Source: Methylococcaceae bacterium NSP1-2
Lineage (GTDB): Bacteria > Pseudomonadota > Gammaproteobacteria > Methylococcales > Methylomonadaceae
Direction of reading: 5' to 3'
DNA: 5,908 nucleotides
Assembly: GCA_002256685.1 (NCBI GenBank)
Contig: NQJH01000121.1
Location: 1 to 5,908, forward strand
This document shows, in pieces, positions 1 to 5,087 of the stretch. Numbering within the stretch: position 1 is the first letter of the stretch; each line of letters begins with the position of its first letter. The notes under the pieces are model-generated. The model saw only the letters and a program-made list of their open reading frames with translations, was not told where the DNA came from and made no database searches. The position numbers and the translations under genes were made by a program.

Positions 1-192
1 GGCGGACAAGTGAATTTACCGTTATTAGGTCGCTTAATCGTGCCTTCCAGATATGGGCAAAAATTCGCTACCGGCTATATATCAGAAGGCAGCGGCGATA
101 TGTTCGTGACCAATGGCATCGGTACTAGCATTTTACCGGTGAGATTCAGAGTGCCGCCAGAAATAGCGGTCGTTTCATTACACGCACCTTGA
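1..192 (+). CDS. Calcineurin-like metallophosphoesterase, C-terminal fragment (5' end outside window)
   Basis: The reading frame is open from base 1 and ends at TGA 190-192, giving the last 63 residues of a longer protein. It begins GGQV. In the YkuE/YaeI type of metallophosphoesterase, GGQ directly follows the metal-binding GHTH motif, so the active-site histidines lie just outside the window. The rest fits the family C-terminus: LPLLGR, a YG/Y-containing stretch, then GIGTSILPVRFRVPPEIAVVSL, matching the usual 'GIG.S..P.R...PPE...' ending. Family members are membrane-associated or soluble phosphohydrolases with two metal ions; some act on lipid A precursors or other phospho-lipids, but the substrate cannot be told from this piece. 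A GTG at position 10 could open a 60-residue frame, but the match continues upstream of it, so this is a truncated gene and not a small one. The stop overlaps the next gene start by one base (TGATG), which suggests one transcript. Confidence 0.85.
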   Translation, partial: GGQVNLPLLGRLIVPSRYGQKFATGYISEGSGDMFVTNGIGTSILPVRFRVPPEIAVVSLHAP

Positions 193-875
193 TGAAAATA
201 AAGTTTTTAATCATCACCTTATTTCTGTCGCCAGCGTGCGCTTCGGAATCCCAAAAGGTCGAACCAACGGTGGCAGGTGGTCAAGCAGTCTATGTAATAA
301 GCCACGGTTGGCATACGGGTTTTATTATGCCCGCCAAGGCAATGCAGGACACTCTGCCTAAATTGCAACAACGGTTTATTGATACCCCTTACCTTGAAAT
401 TGGTTGGGGCGATAAAGGGTTTTATCAAACCAAAGAAATAACCACCGGCTTAACACTAAGAGCGATGTTTTGGTCAGCGGGGTCGGTTATTCATGCCGTC
501 GCTGTGCCTGAAAATATTGAAGGTTATTTTCCACACAGCAAAATCGAGAAATTATGTCTGACTGATAAAGCCTATGCTTCACTGATCCAATTTATTGCAG
601 ATAGTTTTTACAGAACCAGTAACGGTGAAATAGTAGTGCTTAACAATGGCATATACGGCAATAGTCAGTTTTACCAAGGAGCGGGTAATTATCACCTATT
701 GAATACTTGCAATAACTGGGTTGCTAAAGGCTTAGAAAGTGCAGGCATGGATATTTACCCCCGCTTTAAATTAACAGCGGGGAGTGTTATGGCTTATGTG
801 AACAGTTATAAACAGGCTTTAATCAACGATTCCAGCAAACAATTAAAACCCTTTGCAAGGTTTGAATGTCAGTAA
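192..875 (+). CDS. Secreted DUF2459 (TIGR02117-like) protein of unknown function
   Basis: This 227-residue protein has a signal peptide: K2/K4, a hydrophobic core at residues 5-13, then PACA-SE, which suits signal peptidase I cleavage after A17. The SPAC stretch is only a poor lipobox. The mature part carries the DUF2459 hallmarks: HGWHTG at 38-43, EIGWGD with FY at 69-78, and a C-terminal QFYQGAGNYHLLNTCNNW block at about 159-176. The length matches the family, whose members are often annotated as 'conserved hypothetical, urease region', although no urease gene is in this window. No enzymatic activity is established to my knowledge. H41 and C173 are spaced and ordered as in circularly permuted papain-like folds; this is an inference. 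ATG 192 was chosen over TTG 189 because it gives a normal signal peptide and the TGATG overlap with the upstream phosphoesterase. No Shine-Dalgarno sequence is visible, so re-initiation after the upstream stop is likely. Confidence 0.85.
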   Translation: MKIKFLIITLFLSPACASESQKVEPTVAGGQAVYVISHGWHTGFIMPAKAMQDTLPKLQQRFIDTPYLEIGWGDKGFYQTKEITTGLTLRAMFWSAGSVIHAVAVPENIEGYFPHSKIEKLCLTDKAYASLIQFIADSFYRTSNGEIVVLNNGIYGNSQFYQGAGNYHLLNTCNNWVAKGLESAGMDIYPRFKLTAGSVMAYVNSYKQALINDSSKQLKPFARFECQ

Positions 876-910
876 GATTAATGCTCCGCAACCGTTTGCC
901 CGCGCCGATA

Positions 911-1255
911 TTAAGCAAAAAATCCGTACAAATACATTACTTCATCTTCACCTGTTAAGGTGAATTTAACTTCCTCATCGGAAATTTCCACACTTAATGG
1001 GTAAAGCTCAGAAGCATTCTCAAAATAAGTTGAGGTGAGGTAAAAGTCATCGGCACCTTTTTGAATCAGCGTAGTTAAATACGCCTCGCTATCTTCATCG
1101 GGATCGATATTTTTTAACGTGAAAGTAACGCTTAGACCATCGGCGGCTACTTCAATAGGGGGGTCGGTTTGTTCGTATTCACAAACAATGTCTTCCTCTT
1201 CTTCTATGAACACATAAGTCATCGAAAAATAGTTAATTTGGCGAAAGTCGATCAT
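911..1255 (-). CDS. Small, strongly acidic hypothetical protein downstream of nadA
   Basis: I do not recognise this 114-residue protein. It has 27 Asp/Glu against 4 Arg/Lys, including an EEEED run at 18-22 and further acidic clusters at 51-57, 93-95 and 103-105. There is one cysteine (C25) and no signal peptide or membrane segment. Short alternating stretches such as LSVTFTLKNI and EVKFTLTGED suggest a mostly beta cytosolic fold. The start lies one base after the nadA stop (TGA-G-ATG), and GAGG inside the nadA 3' end sits 9 bases before the ATG, so it is probably co-transcribed and translationally coupled. An alternative start at Met12 (position 1222) has no visible ribosome site but would begin at the more typical MTYVFIEEEE. 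The gene converges with DUF2459; the 35 bases between them (876-910) hold only a 4-bp GCAA/TTGC hairpin without a T-tract, so no clear terminator. Confidence 0.7.
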   Translation of the reverse strand: MIDFRQINYFSMTYVFIEEEEDIVCEYEQTDPPIEVAADGLSVTFTLKNIDPDEDSEAYLTTLIQKGADDFYLTSTYFENASELYPLSVEISDEEVKFTLTGEDEVMYLYGFFA

Positions 1256-1256
1256 C

Positions 1257-2345
1257 TCAAGATACCTCTAGCATATTTTGTAAGGCTTTCTTTGCTAAAG
1301 CGGCTTCCTTAGCAGGAACGGAAATTTGATTAATCACAAAACCTGCGGCTAGATTTTCCAATACCCACGCTAAATGTTGCGGATCAGTTCTAAACATGGT
1401 GGAACACATACACAAGGTTGGCGACATAAAATGTACGTTTTTACCTTGGGCTTTGCATTCTTCATGTAAGCGATTAACAAGATTTAATTCGGTGGCGACT
1501 AACCAGCGGGTATTAGGTTCGGCATCGCGAACGGTTTTTAAAATGTATTCCGTTGAGCCGACATAATCCGCTTTTTGACAGACTTCAAAACACGCTTCTG
1601 GATGCGCGATGACTTTAGTTTCTGGGTAGCGGGCTAAGAAATCATCAATTTGTTCGGGTTTAAAGACTTGATGAACGGAACAATAGCCATTCCACAAAAT
1701 CATTTTGGCGTTGCGAATTTGTGCTTCCGTCAAGCCGCCCATCGGTTTATTAAAATCCCATATCACCATTTCTTCCAAAGGAATACCCATGCGATAGCCG
1801 GTATTGCGTCCTAAATGTTGATCGGGGAAAAAAAGCACTTTTTCGCGCTTAGAAAAACTCCATTCTAGGATTTTTTGCGCGTTCGATGAGGTGCAAACAA
1901 TGCCTTCATGTTCACCGCAAAAAGCTTTTAAATCAGCGGCGGAATTGATATAAGTCACAGGGGTGACGGTATTTTCTACGTCAATAATTTGGGCGAGTTC
2001 TTGCCAGCATTTTTTTACTTTAATCAGATTTGCCATATCAGCCATCGAGCAACCTGCGGCTAAATCGGGCAGGATGGCGATTTGTTCAGGGCGGGACAAA
2101 ATATCGGCGACTTCTGCCATAAAATGCACGCCGCAAAATACAATATATTCGGCTTCGGATTGTGCGGCATCTCTGGATAATTTTAGCGAATCACCTGAAA
2201 AATCGGCATGTTTAAACACTTCATCGCGTTGATAATGGTGTCCGAGTACCACGCAGCGACTGCCGAGTTTGGCTTTAGCAGCAATAATGCGTTCATCGCA
2301 TTGTTCATCATCGAGTAGGGCGTAATCTTGTATTGGGAAAGTCAT
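1257..2345 (-). CDS. nadA: Quinolinate synthase NadA
   Basis: NadA is a cytosolic [4Fe-4S] enzyme that condenses iminoaspartate (from NadB) with dihydroxyacetone phosphate to give quinolinate for NAD synthesis. The 362-residue protein shows the family landmarks: VLGHHYQ at 33-39, DFSGDSLKLS at 48-57, CGVHFMAE at 71-78, TYINSAADLKA at 131-141, CTSSNA at 151-156, FFPDQHLGRNTG at 172-183, GYCSVH at 220-225, HPEAC at 248-252, ADYVGST at 259-265, ATELNLVNRL at 284-293, and TLCMCSTMFRTDP at 310-322. Probable cluster ligands are C71, C222 and C312 or C314. The spacing resembles the longer Bacillus-type NadA and lacks the CxxCxxC seen in E. coli. ATG 2345 is preferred: it has GAG 9 bases upstream and starts the conserved part. 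An upstream TTG at 2432 would add 29 residues with no family resemblance that cross a repeat-like sequence. nadB and nadC are not in the window. Confidence 0.96.
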   Translation of the reverse strand: MTFPIQDYALLDDEQCDERIIAAKAKLGSRCVVLGHHYQRDEVFKHADFSGDSLKLSRDAAQSEAEYIVFCGVHFMAEVADILSRPEQIAILPDLAAGCSMADMANLIKVKKCWQELAQIIDVENTVTPVTYINSAADLKAFCGEHEGIVCTSSNAQKILEWSFSKREKVLFFPDQHLGRNTGYRMGIPLEEMVIWDFNKPMGGLTEAQIRNAKMILWNGYCSVHQVFKPEQIDDFLARYPETKVIAHPEACFEVCQKADYVGSTEYILKTVRDAEPNTRWLVATELNLVNRLHEECKAQGKNVHFMSPTLCMCSTMFRTDPQHLAWVLENLAAGFVINQISVPAKEAALAKKALQNMLEVS

Positions 2346-2384
2346 TTTATAAAGCTCAATGGAAAAGAAAAAAGGTTCAAAGCC

Positions 2385-2415
2385 GTCGCTTGGGCTGAGT
2401 AAAGCGAAGCCCGAC
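2385..2415. repeat. Repeat-like inverted sequence with two competing hairpins in the nadA leader
   Basis: Within 31 bases the plus strand reads TCGCTT (2386-2391), GGGCT (2392-2396), a GAGTA spacer, AAGCGA (2402-2407), then AGCCC (2408-2412). TCGCTT pairs with AAGCGA and GGGCT with AGCCC, in interleaved order with no spare loop bases, so the two hairpins should exclude one another. GTC at 2385-2387 and GAC at 2413-2415 can also pair. The minus-strand sequence GTCGGGCTTCGCTT...AGCCC resembles short dispersed palindromic repeats that I recall from several gammaproteobacteria. Whether it is a worn repeat copy or a leader element of nadA cannot be decided from one copy. Confidence 0.5.
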
Positions 2416-2451
2416 AAAAAAGGAAGTGTCAACTGCTAGACTTTCCGACTA

Positions 2452-2480
2452 AAGATAAGTTAAGTCATGAAAAATGACAA
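2452..2480 (-). promoter_or_regulatory. Candidate sigma-70 promoter for nadA
   Basis: Reading the minus strand, TTGTCA (2480-2475, five of six consensus bases) and TATCTT (2457-2452, four of six) are separated by exactly 17 bases. Transcription would start near 2445, giving a leader of about 100 bases that contains the competing hairpins at 2385-2415. The -35 box falls inside a 5-bp inverted repeat (GTCAT/ATGAC, 2464-2478). It is the best-spaced candidate in the nadA upstream region, based on sequence alone. Confidence 0.4.
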
Positions 2481-2513
2481 TCAGTTGATCGAAGTGCAAC
2501 GATACCAGATTGC

Positions 2514-2525
2514 TGTTTTAAAACA
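2514..2525. other. 12-bp perfect palindrome TGTTTTAAAACA upstream of nadA
   Basis: TGTTTTAAAACA is a perfect 12-base dyad, about 70-80 bases upstream of the likely nadA transcription start. Its ends recall the enterobacterial NadR box (TGTTTA-N6-TAAACA), but the 6-base spacer is absent, so it is not that site. It could be an operator or chance in AT-rich intergenic DNA. Confidence 0.25.
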
Positions 2526-2569
2526 AAAATAAAACTGCTACCTGAATAATGAACGGCTAAAAAACGACC

Positions 2570-2575
2570 ATTATA
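2570..2575 (-). promoter_or_regulatory. Second -10 candidate (TATAAT) for nadA
   Basis: The minus strand has a perfect TATAAT at 2575-2570, about 14 bases after the last base of the terminator T-tract of the upstream operon. No recognisable -35 hexamer lies 16-18 bases upstream, because that position falls in the terminator arm. If used, it would give a leader of more than 200 bases. It is weaker overall than the 2452-2480 candidate. Confidence 0.25.
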
Positions 2576-2589
2576 GCTATTTTTGGCAG

Positions 2590-2619
2590 AAAAAAAGGGC
2601 GATTAAATCGCCCTTTTTT
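2590..2619 (-). terminator. Rho-independent terminator of the yciB-parvulin operon
   Basis: GGGCGAT (2597-2603) and ATCGCCC (2607-2613) form a perfect 7-bp GC-rich stem with a 3-base TAA loop. It is flanked by A7 (2590-2596) and T6 (2614-2619), so on the minus strand the hairpin is followed by a run of seven T. It lies 11 bases after the parvulin stop codon, the normal place to end the four-gene operon. The symmetric flanks would let it work in both directions, but no plus-strand gene runs into it. Confidence 0.93.
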
Positions 2620-2630
2620 GCTTAGTGGGT

Positions 2631-3752
2631 TTACTTCTTGTCGTCTTTTTTGGCGGGCTTCACGGCGATGGTATCTTTATGTCTTGCTGTGGGTTCTTCC
2701 GTTTTAGCTGGCTCTTCGGTTTTAGCAGGTTCTGATGCTTTATCAGTAGCGATTGGCTTTCCTTCGGTCACTTTTTCAATAACAGCGGGGGCTTCTTGTC
2801 CATCTGCCGCTTTTTCTGCGGCTACAGGTGCTTCACCCGTTGCTGCTTTATCATCTACCTTTGGTTTTTCATCGACCAGTGGGACTAAAATTTCCACTTT
2901 CGCTTGTTTACGCATCTCTTCGACCATTTTTTGGACTTTTTTGCGCTCTAACATAGGCTTTAACTGTTCTTTGACCGCATCAAAAGGCGGTGGCGTTTGT
3001 GCGCGTGAATCTTCTCTTAAAATGATGTGATAGCCAAACTGAGTTTTGACGGGCGTTTTAGAGTATTTGCCTTTTTCTAATTTTGCGACCGCTTCAGAGA
3101 AAGGTTCAACCATTTGTCCTGCGGCAAACCAACCTAAGTCACCACCATTTTGTGACTCTTTAGCATCTAAAGAATGCTTGTTAGCTAAGTCGGCAAACTT
3201 GCCGCCTTTGTCCAATTCAGCAATCAATTTTTTGGCTTCTGCTTCATCTTTAACCAAAATGTGACTGGCTTTATATTCGGTCGCATTCGCTCCGCCTACT
3301 TTACTGTCATATTCTGCTTTGAGGTCTGCATCGGTAACAGGATTGGTTTTTAAAAAGTTTTGCAAATCAGCTTGGGTTAATAGCGTATTTTTAGCCGAAT
3401 CAAGTTGAGTGATAACTTCAGGCGATTGATCCAGTTTCTTTTGCAACGCATCTTGAATCAATAATTGCCGTTGAATCAGTTCTTCGATCAATTTTTCTTT
3501 AGGAAAAGTTTGACCTTGACCGCGCACAGCAATTTCTTTTTCCAAATCAGTCAGTGTTGATTTAGCAATGTACTGTCCATTAACAACTGCAATGGCATCG
3601 GCTTTGTCAACAGCGGCAACGGGTGCAGACGTTGCAGGTGTAGAAGATGTGGCAGGTGTAGTACCACTGGTGGAACTAGGTGCTGTACCTTGATCACAGC
3701 CAGCGATGAGGGCAGTACCAGCAACTAGCAGAGAAATGAGCTTTTTTTTCAT
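2631..3752 (-). CDS. Parvulin-type peptidyl-prolyl isomerase lipoprotein (SurA/PrsA-like)
   Basis: This is a 373-residue periplasmic chaperone/foldase of the PpiC-SurA group. Residues 1-18 are a lipoprotein signal ending in LIAG-C19, so C19 should be lipidated. D20-Q21 after it match the E. coli signal for retention in the inner membrane. Residues 22-48 are a Ser/Thr/Pro/Ala linker. Residues 52-145 are a helical SurA-N-like segment, starting AIAVVNGQYI. The parvulin domain spans about 158-250, with SHILV (H164), NGGDLGWF (202-209), PFSEAV (217-222) and QFGYHIIL (238-245, H242). A charged helix follows (257-285), then a tail of about 85 residues rich in Lys/Glu/Ala/Pro, with EPAKTE repeated at 341-352. 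The start overlaps the bolA stop (ATGA) and has AGGA 8 bases upstream. Likely clients are exported proteins. Its exact subfamily (PrsA, SurA or EpsD-like) is uncertain. Confidence 0.92.
   Translation of the reverse strand: MKKKLISLLVAGTALIAGCDQGTAPSSTSGTTPATSSTPATSAPVAAVDKADAIAVVNGQYIAKSTLTDLEKEIAVRGQGQTFPKEKLIEELIQRQLLIQDALQKKLDQSPEVITQLDSAKNTLLTQADLQNFLKTNPVTDADLKAEYDSKVGGANATEYKASHILVKDEAEAKKLIAELDKGGKFADLANKHSLDAKESQNGGDLGWFAAGQMVEPFSEAVAKLEKGKYSKTPVKTQFGYHIILREDSRAQTPPPFDAVKEQLKPMLERKKVQKMVEEMRKQAKVEILVPLVDEKPKVDDKAATGEAPVAAEKAADGQEAPAVIEKVTEGKPIATDKASEPAKTEEPAKTEEPTARHKDTIAVKPAKKDDKK
2697..2732 (-). repeat. Two tandem 18-base units coding EPAKTE in the parvulin tail
   Basis: Two consecutive 18-base units (2732-2715 and 2714-2697) each encode EPAKTE, followed by a partial third unit EPTA. 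They lie in the low-complexity C-terminal tail. Such in-frame repeats expand and contract easily, so tail length probably differs between strains. Confidence 0.7.
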
Positions 3753-4030
3753 GAGTTGATTCCTTTGGTTTCTTCGGAGGGTGATAGAGCATTAATGCCT
3801 AGGGCATGAATTTGTTGTTTCATTAAGTCACCTAAGGCTTGGTAAATTAGTTGGTGACGTTGTACTAAATTTTTACCTTCAAAAGCCTCTGCAACGATAG
3901 TGACATAATAATGACCACCGCCACTACGCGCACCTGCATGACCTGCATGTGTCGCGCTGTCATCAAGAATTTCTAATGAGTCTGGTTTAAGAGCCTCAGT
4001 CAGTAAGCGTCTAATTAATTCGGTTGTCAT
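3749..4030 (-). CDS. bolA: BolA family protein
   Basis: This 93-residue protein has the class II KH-like BolA fold. In the family, BolA partners monothiol glutaredoxins to hold or pass [2Fe-2S] clusters, and E. coli BolA also affects cell shape and stress transcription. Motifs seen: LKPDSLEILDDSATHAGHAG (14-33), then a Gly-rich loop and HYYVTIV (40-46), F-EGK (50-53), and LVQRHQLIYQALGDLM (55-70) with the conserved His59 used for cluster binding, then IHALGINALSPSE (74-86). The HAGHAGA loop resembles E. coli BolA more than IbaG. Its ATG overlaps the yciI stop by four bases (ATGA), and its own stop overlaps the parvulin start the same way, so translation of all three is probably coupled. AAGG lies about 10 bases before the start, a slightly long spacing. 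Family membership is clear; the assignment to bolA proper is less certain. Confidence 0.92.
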   Translation of the reverse strand: MTTELIRRLLTEALKPDSLEILDDSATHAGHAGARSGGGHYYVTIVAEAFEGKNLVQRHQLIYQALGDLMKQQIHALGINALSPSEETKGINS

Positions 4031-4329
4031 TGGGGAAAGACCTTTTTAAATGGTTTAACAACGACTCTAGCGTAAACGCCAGCATCAATGTAAGGATCAG
4101 CGGCTGCCCATTGTTGTGCAGCCGCTAAATGAGTAAATTCTGCAACGATTAAGCTACCGGTAAAACCCGCCTCGCTTGGATTTTCGCTATCAATCGCAGG
4201 ATGAGGTCCTGCTAATAGCAAACGTCCCTCATTTTGTAGTGCCTGTAATCGCTCAAGATGGGCAGGTCTTGCCGCTAGTCTTTTACTCAAACTGTCAGCG
4301 ACATCTTCGCTAATAATGGCGTATAACAT
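4027..4329 (-). CDS. yciI: YciI family protein
   Basis: This 100-residue protein matches E. coli YciI (98 residues) along its whole length: MLYAIISEDVADSL, RPAHLERLQ (21-29), EGRLLLAGPHPAIDS (34-48), AGFTGSLIVAEF (54-65), ADPYIDAGVY (77-86), and VKPFKKVF (91-98). The fold is a small ferredoxin-like dimer. H24 and D78 form the His-Asp pair thought to make a possible active site in this family. Related proteins include chlorinated-aromatic enzymes, but the job of YciI itself is not known. It starts three bases after the yciB stop, with AAGGA 7 bases before the ATG, and overlaps bolA by ATGA at its end. The placement beside yciB recalls the yciB/yciI neighbourhood of enterobacteria. Confidence 0.94.
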   Translation of the reverse strand: MLYAIISEDVADSLSKRLAARPAHLERLQALQNEGRLLLAGPHPAIDSENPSEAGFTGSLIVAEFTHLAAAQQWAAADPYIDAGVYARVVVKPFKKVFPQ

Positions 4330-4332
4330 AAA

Positions 4333-4878
4333 TTATTCCTTAGTTTCTGAGGGATCGGGAATGTATTTGTACAAATAAACCATTTGTAAAACAATAAACA
4401 CCACCATCAGAGCAGGTGCGATAAAGGTTTTAAAATAAACCCAATCATCCGTTGAGTAGTGATACATAACATAGACATTAAGAAAGCCGACACTGATAAA
4501 AAAACTTGCCCACAGTAAATTCAAACGTTTCCAAATCACAGGGGGTAAGGTCATATTGTCCGACATCATGCGTTCGATAAACGGCTTTTTGCCAATAAAT
4601 TGGCTACCTAAAAACACCAAACCGAACAACCATTCAATAATGGAAAATTTCCATTTAATAAACAAATCATCCTGAAAATACAGCGTTGCGCCACCCATTA
4701 TCATCACCAATCCTAAGGTAACCCATTGCATGGTTTCTACTTTATGGTATCTAAACCAAGCAAAAGCCACTTGCAAAATAGTTGCTATCATCACCACCGC
4801 CGTGGCGACATAAATATCATAAAACTTAAACGCGATAAAAAATAACAGGATAGGGAAGAATTCTAAAAGTTGTTTCAT
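4333..4878 (-). CDS. yciB: Inner-membrane septation/envelope protein YciB (IspA/IspZ)
   Basis: This 181-residue protein closely resembles E. coli YciB (179 residues), an inner-membrane protein linked to cell division, elongation and envelope integrity. In Shigella its loss impairs intracellular septation and spread. Hydrophobic segments lie at about 4-17, 22-42, 50-67, 79-96, 119-139 and 150-170, with charged linkers between. Family motifs include FKFYDIYVATA (17-27), GGATLYF (62-68), FIKWK (73-77), GKKPFIERMM (96-105), NMTLPPVIWKRLNLLWASFF (108-127), and VYFKTF (147-152). It is the first gene of the four-gene operon. The ATG has no clear Shine-Dalgarno sequence (CTAAAATCACT precedes it), so translation initiation may be weak or depend on a short leader. 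Confidence 0.95.
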   Translation of the reverse strand: MKQLLEFFPILLFFIAFKFYDIYVATAVVMIATILQVAFAWFRYHKVETMQWVTLGLVMIMGGATLYFQDDLFIKWKFSIIEWLFGLVFLGSQFIGKKPFIERMMSDNMTLPPVIWKRLNLLWASFFISVGFLNVYVMYHYSTDDWVYFKTFIAPALMVVFIVLQMVYLYKYIPDPSETKE

Positions 4879-4942
4879 AGTGATTTTAGTGTAGCGATGG
4901 GAAGCAGTGAATAGCTAGTAGTCAGCAGATTAAGATTGTTAC

Positions 4943-4971
4943 ATCATGAAGGCTGAATCGGGTTTTTTCAA
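4943..4971 (-). promoter_or_regulatory. Candidate sigma-70 promoter for the yciB operon
   Basis: On the minus strand, TTGAAA (4971-4966) is followed after 17 bases by CATGAT (4948-4943, four of six consensus bases). Transcription would start near 4936, about 58 bases before the yciB ATG. The match is moderate and unsupported by other evidence. The divergent gap 4879-5087 holds no gene. Confidence 0.35.
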
Positions 4972-5009
4972 CGTGGGCGATGTGTTTAGTCAGCTAGTGA
5001 GTCGCTATT

Positions 5010-5022
5010 GTAAAATTTTTAC
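5010..5022. other. 13-base inverted repeat GTAAAATTTTTAC in the divergent region
   Basis: GTAAAA (5010-5015) and TTTTAC (5017-5022) are perfect inverted arms around one T. The site sits about 45-60 bases before the likely DUF1244 transcription start and upstream of the yciB promoter candidate, so it could be an operator, an AT-rich UP-like element, or chance. An 8-bp palindrome ATGTACAT follows at 5029-5036. Confidence 0.25.
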
Positions 5023-5053
5023 CCGTTAATGTACATGATAGCCTTGGTGTTTC

Positions 5054-5062
5054 TGCTAGAAT
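5054..5062 (+). promoter_or_regulatory. Extended -10 promoter for the DUF1244 gene
   Basis: TGCTAGAAT fits an extended -10 element (TGn followed by TAGAAT, five of six consensus bases). The -35 region is poor, as is common for extended -10 promoters. Transcription would start near 5069, giving a leader of about 18 bases that includes the GGAG ribosome site at 5077-5080. This supports ATG 5088 as the true start, since the earlier ATG at 5061 lies within the -10 element. Confidence 0.55.
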
Positions 5063-5087
5063 GCGCTGTTATTTTTGGAGAATCCTA

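Noticed and set aside
219..428. 69-codon minus-strand frame inside DUF2459
   Set aside because: It lies wholly within a well supported family gene on the other strand and has no recognisable motif or ribosome site.
876..910. Possible terminator between DUF2459 and the acidic protein gene
   Set aside because: Only a 4-bp GCAA/TTGC stem is visible and no T-run follows on either strand.
1963..2232. 89-codon plus-strand frame inside nadA
   Set aside because: It is antisense to conserved NadA motifs and has Ser/Ala-rich, shadow-like composition.
2385..2415. H-type pseudoknot or known nadA riboswitch
   Set aside because: Zero-length crossing loops make a true pseudoknot unlikely, and I see no match to the NAD+-I (nadA) riboswitch as I know it, which is described from Acidobacteria.
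2427..2432. Perfect TTGACA on the minus strand as the nadA -35 box
   Set aside because: No acceptable -10 hexamer lies 16-18 bases downstream; the sequence there is GC-rich and part of the repeat-like hairpin.
2638..3264. Two plus-strand frames (130 and 72 codons) inside the parvulin gene
   Set aside because: They are antisense to the low-complexity tail and isomerase domain; their Ser/Ala/Phe-rich proteins mirror the coding strand bias.
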